10,684 bases of DNA from CAIMZW01 sp037130455 (lineage in GTDB: Bacteria > Actinomycetota > Actinomycetes > Nanopelagicales > Nanopelagicaceae), in NCBI GenBank assembly GCA_037130455.1, contig JBAXSZ010000051.1, positions 1 to 10,684 on the forward strand. Reading direction: 5' to 3'. Shown here in pieces: positions 7,176 through 10,684 of this stretch. The notes under the pieces were generated by a model that ran no database searches, was not told where the DNA came from, and worked only from the letters and a program-made list of their open reading frames with translations. How positions within the stretch are numbered: the stretch's first letter is position 1; every line of letters begins with the position of its first letter. Position numbers and translations under genes: made by a program.

Positions 7176-7988
7176 TTAGGAGTCATCTGGTCGTCCAAAC
7201 CAGGTTTTAAACAGATAAGGAAGGAAGACCAAGCCAAAAATAATTCCGCCAAGGAGTGCAACTCCAGGGCGGTGAAAAAAGAAAACGTTGCCGACTACGC
7301 CAGAGAACCAAGTCCAGAGCAAGAAAAGATTGATAGCCGCAAAATTTGCACCGCGCTTGCGTCGCTCTTTGGGAAGAATGAGGTTCAGTATTCCCATGAG
7401 CACGATTCCTGCAAAGAGCCATCCAGCAGCATTCGACAGTGGAATTTGAGATTCCAGTGGGACACGAGCACCTTTGATAACCCAACTCCATCGACCATCG
7501 GCAACCATCTGCGGATCCAGGAATAAGTCCCACGCCATAAGTCCTACGCCGCCATAGAGAAAAACCCATTGTGGTGAAACTTTTCGAGCGGCAACTAACA
7601 CCGGATGCGAAAGCATTATCCAGGCAAACGGAACCACTACGGGAACGCCAAGAATTTGAATCCCTAAGCTCGGGCTGTAGCTGTAATTTCCAAAAGGCCA
7701 ACCGGTGCGACTTCCCAACATTTCAACGCCTAAGGAAAAAGCGAAGGTGGCGAGAAGGAAAATAGCGGTGTACTTAAGTCCATAGGATAGCCACGCGTGC
7801 GTTGCCATTAACCCAACTGCGGAATAGACGGTCAATAAAGTGATGATTCGTAAAGTTGCACCGTTCACTAAGGGATAACTGATTTGGCAGGCTATTGCTA
7901 GTACTAGTAGCCCGTAGAGCAAGAAACTGCTTCGAGTGGAAATTCCTCTGCGCCGGTCACCTCGAGGTTGAAATTGGCGAATGGACAT
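7176..7988 (-). CDS. cruF: CruF-like carotenoid 1,2-hydratase (DUF422 family)
   Basis: The protein is 270 aa, polytopic (about seven hydrophobic segments between 22 and 262), with a basic N-terminus. Family motifs of the carotenoid biosynthesis protein/DUF422 group are clear: EMLGSRTGWPFGNYSYS (89-105), LGVPVVVPFAWIM (113-125), AWDLFLDPQMV (152-162) and GRWSW (165-169). Characterised members (CruF of cyanobacteria and Deinococcus, and haloarchaeal bacterioruberin enzymes) add water across the terminal C1-C2 double bond of a psi end group to give a tertiary 1-hydroxyl. The acidic and Trp residues in these motifs are the likely active-site elements. It is unrelated to CrtC, the purple-bacterial hydratase. 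It starts 3 bases after the crtA-like stop and 3 bases separate its own stop from the glycosyltransferase. The hydroxyl it makes is the natural substrate feature for the downstream desaturase and glycosyltransferase. Confidence 0.85.
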   Translation of the reverse strand: MSIRQFQPRGDRRRGISTRSSFLLYGLLVLAIACQISYPLVNGATLRIITLLTVYSAVGLMATHAWLSYGLKYTAIFLLATFAFSLGVEMLGSRTGWPFGNYSYSPSLGIQILGVPVVVPFAWIMLSHPVLVAARKVSPQWVFLYGGVGLMAWDLFLDPQMVADGRWSWVIKGARVPLESQIPLSNAAGWLFAGIVLMGILNLILPKERRKRGANFAAINLFLLWTWFSGVVGNVFFFHRPGVALLGGIIFGLVFLPYLFKTWFGRPDDS

Positions 7989-7991
7989 GGG

Positions 7992-8687
7992 CTAATTCTG
8001 CCGTATATAAGGAGATTCAAAATCACCGCGTTGCTCGATAACGGCAAAGCGCGCGAAGAGTTCTTCGGAATACCACTGAAATGTGTTGGTATTTGCTATT
8101 GCCTGACGATGGGCAGCGCCTTTGTAAGCAAATTCTTTAAGGCTGGCGCCATCTCTCCAGAGCGAAAAGGTGCCTTGGAGCCCTATGGGGGCTTCGCCGA
8201 TTCCTATGGCAGCGAGCAATCCTTCGGAATCATGAAGGCTTTTCGAAACTGGGGGGACGGATTTCCAGAAACGAAGGTTCTCTCTGGGCACGATCTTTGC
8301 TCTGGTAATGGCAGCTACGGGGCCGTTCCAGTCTGGCAATGAAATCGGATGGAAAGGTTCCTGGCCACTCCATAACCCGTGAGCTGAAATTGGGGTCAAG
8401 GTGAATCGAACTTCGGAGCGAGCGAACTTGCGCCAATTATTCACTAAGGCGGAGTTATCAAATCTGGAAATTTCAGATTCGGGTAGACAGACCAACATTC
8501 CCCAACGATGAGGATCAGCATCTAGCGGAGTGAAACTTTCACCTTTTCCAGTCCCCAACAATTTGTAAAATGAAATTGCTGAACGATTCTTTAGGGAATT
8601 TAGCCGTCTGCGATCCAGCGCCATATGTGCAATTGCCAGTGGGACTGATGCGCTGGGAATACTCCAAAAATATACAAGAACTATCAC
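7992..8687 (-). CDS. crtA: CrtA-like (spheroidene monooxygenase family) carotenoid oxygenase
   Basis: The protein is 231 aa, close to CrtA length. Purple-bacterial CrtA oxygenates C-2 of acyclic carotenoids, first to a hydroxyl and then to a 2-keto group (spheroidenone, okenone pathways). Recognisable family blocks are the start-proximal FYKLLGTGKG (40-49), SAHGLWSG (101-108), FWKSVPPVS (140-148), GIGEAPIGLQGTFSLW (162-177) and the C-terminal WYSEELFARFAV (205-216). His22, His103 and His193 are candidate haem or metal ligands; I cannot say which are used. The start is GTG at 8687, whose GTGA overlaps the hydrolase stop by 4 bases, a classic coupling arrangement. CrtA families usually accompany CrtC/CrtD in phototrophs; here the partner is CruF. 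It could stop at the 2-hydroxyl instead of the ketone. The family call is firm but the exact reaction is open. Confidence 0.82.
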   Translation of the reverse strand: MIVLVYFWSIPSASVPLAIAHMALDRRRLNSLKNRSAISFYKLLGTGKGESFTPLDADPHRWGMLVCLPESEISRFDNSALVNNWRKFARSEVRFTLTPISAHGLWSGQEPFHPISLPDWNGPVAAITRAKIVPRENLRFWKSVPPVSKSLHDSEGLLAAIGIGEAPIGLQGTFSLWRDGASLKEFAYKGAAHRQAIANTNTFQWYSEELFARFAVIEQRGDFESPYIRQN

Positions 8688-9469
8688 ACCGAAATACCGG
8701 CGGTCTTCACAATCTCAATAATTACCTCATGGGGGTGATCCCACATGGGCGCATGTCCACATTCAGGAAGGATGATCCATTTGGAATGTGCTGGTGCCAA
8801 TATCCGCTCTTGGCAGGTACGAGCCGGAAGCGTGTTGTCGCTATCTCCGAAAATAATAGTTAGCGGAATATTAGGCGATATGGGTTTATCGAAACGTTTC
8901 TTGAGTAATCCATCCCATGCTGGAAAATATCCAATTGCACTTCCCATGGCTAAGGTGGCATCAAGACAGGTTTCAAAACTTAGCTCTTTCCAGAGCGGAC
9001 TCACCGAGGCAAAACCAATTTTGCGGGCCCATTCAAACCGGACCAAGTTCGGGGCCATAACTTTTAACCCGCTGGCTAGGTGCTTCGATGCGGCAGCGCC
9101 TGGCAATCTGGTCCAAAACGGAGTCAGCCAGAGTCCAGCAGGTGCAACTCCCGTAACAGAGAGCACTTGCGCCGGATTAGCTGCAGCCATTTCTAAAGCC
9201 ACCCACCCGCCAAGAGAATTTCCAGCAACGTGGAATTTGTGAATACCCAGTTCATGAATTTTCCGAAAAACTAATTCCGACAGCGCTGGCGGATCCATAT
9301 GTTGACCTGGGTCGTAAGCAGAGTTTCCATGACCTGGAAGATCAATTAACGTGATTCGAAAGTGCTGTCGAAGTTCTGGAGTAATAGTTTTCCATGCTGT
9401 GCTGGCCGAACCCATTCCGTGGATGAGAATGAGATCCTCGCCTTCGCCAAAGGTTTGGCTCCACATCAT
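8684..9469 (-). CDS. Alpha/beta hydrolase fold protein of the carotenoid operon
   Basis: The protein is 261 aa, a cytosolic-looking alpha/beta hydrolase with no signal peptide. The oxyanion-hole HGMG (17-20), nucleophile elbow GNSLGG (83-88, Ser85), acid Asp209 in FGDSD, and His239 in CGHAP form a complete catalytic triad. A cap region of about 110-195 contains the hydrophobic stretch expected for a lipid-like substrate. It is the first gene of the five-gene carotenoid operon and overlaps crtA by GTGA. No substrate can be named: it might hydrolyse an ester, or act as an acyltransferase on a carotenoid glycoside as some members of this fold do, or be a MenH/BioH-like general esterase. Two ATG codons are adjacent (9469 and 9466). 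A GGGGTGG (9480-9474) upstream can serve as SD, and a TATAAT lies 36 bases before the start. Confidence 0.75.
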   Translation of the reverse strand: MMWSQTFGEGEDLILIHGMGSASTAWKTITPELRQHFRITLIDLPGHGNSAYDPGQHMDPPALSELVFRKIHELGIHKFHVAGNSLGGWVALEMAAANPAQVLSVTGVAPAGLWLTPFWTRLPGAAASKHLASGLKVMAPNLVRFEWARKIGFASVSPLWKELSFETCLDATLAMGSAIGYFPAWDGLLKKRFDKPISPNIPLTIIFGDSDNTLPARTCQERILAPAHSKWIILPECGHAPMWDHPHEVIIEIVKTAGISV

Positions 9470-9493
9470 CTACACCACCCCTGTTAATCGCAT
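9470..9493 (-). other. Possible 7-codon leader ORF directly before the operon
   Basis: On the - strand an ATG at 9493-9491 opens a frame of seven codons (M-R-L-T-G-V-V) that ends in TAG at 9472-9470, immediately adjoining the ATGATG of the hydrolase in the same frame. The predicted transcript start near 9499 leaves only about six bases before this ATG. The stop-start junction could allow termination-reinitiation. It is very short and may be chance; the SD-like GGGGTGG lies inside it. Confidence 0.25.
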
Positions 9494-9494
9494 A

Positions 9495-9521
9495 TTTACT
9501 TTAAAATTATATCGTTACAAT
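9495..9521 (+). promoter_or_regulatory. Promoter of the YbaK-like gene, apparently leaderless
   Basis: TACAAT (9516-9521) matches the -10 consensus at five of six bases and ends 7 bases before the ATG at 9529, so the transcript should start at or next to the A of the start codon. No SD precedes the gene, which agrees with a leaderless mRNA. TTTACT (9495-9500) is a weak -35 candidate with a short 15-base spacer. Confidence 0.6.
9499..9511 (-). promoter_or_regulatory. Promoter of the five-gene carotenoid operon
   Basis: A perfect TATAAT is present on the - strand at 9511-9506. Transcription would start near 9500-9499 (A or G), giving a leader of about 30 bases with an SD-like GGGGTGG. No good -35 is visible at 16-18 bases upstream; that position falls inside the first codons of the divergent gene. 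A weak or activator-dependent promoter is possible. It overlaps the promoter of the + strand gene. Confidence 0.6.
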
Positions 9522-9528
9522 CCCTGGA

Positions 9529-10029
9529 ATGGACCGTTCAATTCTTGACCCACAGGTAAGAAATTGCCTTGACCTCTTTCACATCGAATGTGATGTTTTG
9601 GAATGCGACCCCGCGATGGCCGATACCGCCGCATTCTGCGAGCATTATGGCTTTTCCTTGGCGCAGGCGGCCAACACCATTCTGGTCGCTTCTAAAAAAA
9701 TCGACCCACCTCAATATGCCGTGTGCGTTGTTCTTGGAACAACTCGATTGGATGTCAATAAAAAAGTGAGTGAGCTTATGAATGTTAAGCGTTTATCTTT
9801 CGCCGATGCCGAAGTTACTCAAGCGCTTACGGGCATGATGATCGGGGGAGTCACTGCCATTGGTATTGGCAACATACCCATCTATGTTGATTCCAAAGTT
9901 ATGGAACAGGAAAAAGTGGTCATGGGCGGAGGCAACCGTTCCAGCAAGATCGTGGTCGTGCCAGGTCAACTATTAAAACTTCCCACTGTCACCGTAGTTG
10001 AGGATCTAGCGCTAGAGAAAGTTCAATAA
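9529..10029 (+). CDS. YbaK/ProX-type aminoacyl-tRNA deacylase domain protein
   Basis: The protein is 166 aa, a single YbaK/EbsC domain of normal length. This cytosolic family removes wrongly attached amino acids from tRNA (for example Cys- or Ala-tRNAPro) as free-standing editing factors. Visible family features are the core SLAQAANTILVASKK (43-57), with a Lys pair near the catalytic-lysine region, the TRLD segment (72-75), TGMMIGGVTAIGI (101-113), the glycine loop VVMGGGNRSSKI (130-141) and the end-strand LKLPTVTVVEDLA (149-161). The tRNA and amino acid edited cannot be told. The ATG at 9529 lacks an SD and follows TACAAT directly, so translation is probably leaderless. It is divergent from the carotenoid operon and its TAA is one base from the convergent lipoprotein stop. 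No functional link to the neighbours is evident. Confidence 0.88.
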   Translation: MDRSILDPQVRNCLDLFHIECDVLECDPAMADTAAFCEHYGFSLAQAANTILVASKKIDPPQYAVCVVLGTTRLDVNKKVSELMNVKRLSFADAEVTQALTGMMIGGVTAIGIGNIPIYVDSKVMEQEKVVMGGGNRSSKIVVVPGQLLKLPTVTVVEDLALEKVQ

Positions 10030-10048
10030 TTTAGGAAAGTGATTGAAC
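10021..10048. repeat. Inverted repeat across the convergent gene ends
   Basis: GTTCAAT (10021-10027) is matched by ATTGAAC (10042-10048), giving a 7-bp stem with a 14-base loop that spans both stop codons. ATTGAA (10042-10047) can alternatively pair with TTCAAT (10055-10060). It has low GC and no T-tract, so it is a doubtful terminator. Confidence 0.2.
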
Positions 10049-10639
10049 AGTTGCTTCAATGAGTGATTGATTAGCTACCAAGGAATCTCCGAACGAAACT
10101 CCAAGTTGAATCCAAGCTCCATGTACCAACATATCTAATTGCCACAAATGAAATTCTTGAGTTGACGACTGTGGTTTGAGAAGGAAGTACGCGGCACTTT
10201 CAGAAACTCCGGGTACATCAACTTTGATAAAACCAGCCTTAGTCCACAGTGGAATTCTGGAATTGAAAAGTGTTCCATCATCTATCGCCCAGTACGCAGT
10301 CAATCCAATTGCCGCTCTTTGAACTCCGTAAGAACATGCAATTCCACCACTATTAATAATTTGCTCTAGGTCAGTTCCATGTGCTGGCTTCCACTTGGTA
10401 TCCACCCACACTGATGTAGGTTCGATCTTTTGCATCGCCGCGAGCATTTTTGCACCTAAACAAGAAGTTGGAACATGAGTGAAAGCACTTTGTGCCACCG
10501 AAGGTGACATGCTTGGCGATGGATTGGCAGTCGCGGTGGCAGTCGCGGTGGCAGTCGGAGTCGGAGATTTTTGTGGAACTCCACACCCGGTAAGCAGAAC
10601 TGCGGCAGAACAAAGTAAAACCAGTGACTTGATTCGCAA
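10031..10639 (-). CDS. Secreted lipoprotein of unknown function
   Basis: The protein is 202 aa from the TTG at 10639, chosen because AAGAAGGAG lies 8 bases upstream and the product then begins with a compact lipoprotein signal: basic MRIKS, hydrophobic core, and lipobox LTGC with the lipidated Cys19. A GTG at 10666 would add nine residues but has no SD. After the lipobox, a low-complexity linker (about 22-51) rich in Thr, Ala, Pro and Ser includes five Thr-Ala repeats; it probably spans the cell wall. The mature domain (about 52-202) has two cysteines (60 and 102) that could form a disulfide, with Trp-rich segments. I do not recognise the domain; it resembles generic actinobacterial DUF-type lipoproteins that are membrane-anchored outside the cell. 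It converges on the YbaK-like gene with a one-base gap. Confidence 0.78.
   Translation of the reverse strand: MRIKSLVLLCSAAVLLTGCGVPQKSPTPTATATATATANPSPSMSPSVAQSAFTHVPTSCLGAKMLAAMQKIEPTSVWVDTKWKPAHGTDLEQIINSGGIACSYGVQRAAIGLTAYWAIDDGTLFNSRIPLWTKAGFIKVDVPGVSESAAYFLLKPQSSTQEFHLWQLDMLVHGAWIQLGVSFGDSLVANQSLIEATVQSLS
10526..10561. repeat. 12-bp tandem repeat in the lipoprotein linker
   Basis: The unit GGCAGTCGCGGT occurs twice exactly (10526-10537, 10538-10549), followed by a degenerate third copy (10550-10561). It encodes the Thr-Ala repeat on the - strand. Units are a multiple of three, so length change by slippage would keep the frame. Confidence 0.85.
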
Positions 10640-10684
10640 CGTAACCACTCCTTCTTTGTTAATCACTATGGGATGATACTTGAA

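Noticed and set aside
7176..7988. CrtC as the identity of the hydratase
   Set aside because: The protein is polytopic with DUF422 motifs, typical of CruF; CrtC is not related to this family.
8745..9242. 165-codon open frame on the + strand opposite the alpha/beta hydrolase
   Set aside because: The opposite strand has a complete catalytic triad and operon coupling; the + frame has no recognisable feature.
10640..10666. GTG start for the lipoprotein giving 211 aa
   Set aside because: The SD AAGAAGGAG would lie inside the coding region; the TTG at 10639 gives a standard short lipoprotein signal peptide.
1..10684. tRNA, rRNA, CRISPR, insertion sequence, phage or defence genes
   Set aside because: I saw no spaced repeat array, terminal inverted repeats with a transposase, or tRNA-like clover-leaf; all space is taken by ordinary metabolic genes.

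Overview
The window looks like a compact chromosome segment of an actinobacterium with moderate GC content, just under 50% by eye. A streamlined freshwater lineage related to acI/Nanopelagicales is my best guess, but it is an inference. It rests on the actinobacterial style of CrtI and of the IdsA/CrtE-type prenyl synthase, very small intergenic gaps, and several genes without a Shine-Dalgarno (SD) sequence whose -10 hexamer sits right before the start codon (leaderless pattern). There are 11 protein genes and no stretch over about 60 bases without an assignment. I see no tRNA, rRNA, CRISPR or insertion sequence.

Layout. (1) 1-73: a strong intrinsic terminator from an upstream gene. (2) 74-517 (+): a cytosine deaminase of the yeast FCY1 type. 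(3) 3086-518 (-): crtE then crtI, the early carotenoid genes. (4) 3111-4578 (+): metF overlapping a CDP-alcohol phosphatidyltransferase. (5) 9469-4543 (-): a tightly coupled five-gene operon in the order alpha/beta hydrolase, CrtA-like monooxygenase, CruF-like hydratase, membrane glycosyltransferase, second CrtI-family desaturase (CrtD-like). (6) 9529-10029 (+): a YbaK/ProX-type aminoacyl-tRNA deacylase. (7) 10639-10031 (-): a small secreted lipoprotein.

How the genes work together. CrtE makes a C20 (or longer) prenyl diphosphate and CrtI desaturates phytoene. Phytoene synthase (CrtB) and any lycopene cyclase are not in this window. The five-gene operon reads as a tailoring cassette for a psi (open-chain) carotenoid end group: CruF adds water to give a 1-hydroxyl, the CrtD-like enzyme adds the 3,4 double bond, the CrtA-like enzyme oxygenates C-2, the glycosyltransferase adds a sugar, and the hydrolase-fold protein may add or remove an acyl group. 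This would give a myxol-glycoside- or salinixanthin-like glycocarotenoid, or a spheroidenone-like ketocarotenoid. The combination of CruF with CrtA in one operon is the most interesting feature. Both divergent intergenic gaps (24 and 59 bases) appear to hold overlapping back-to-back promoters, and all three convergent gene pairs touch, nearly touch or overlap at their ends.
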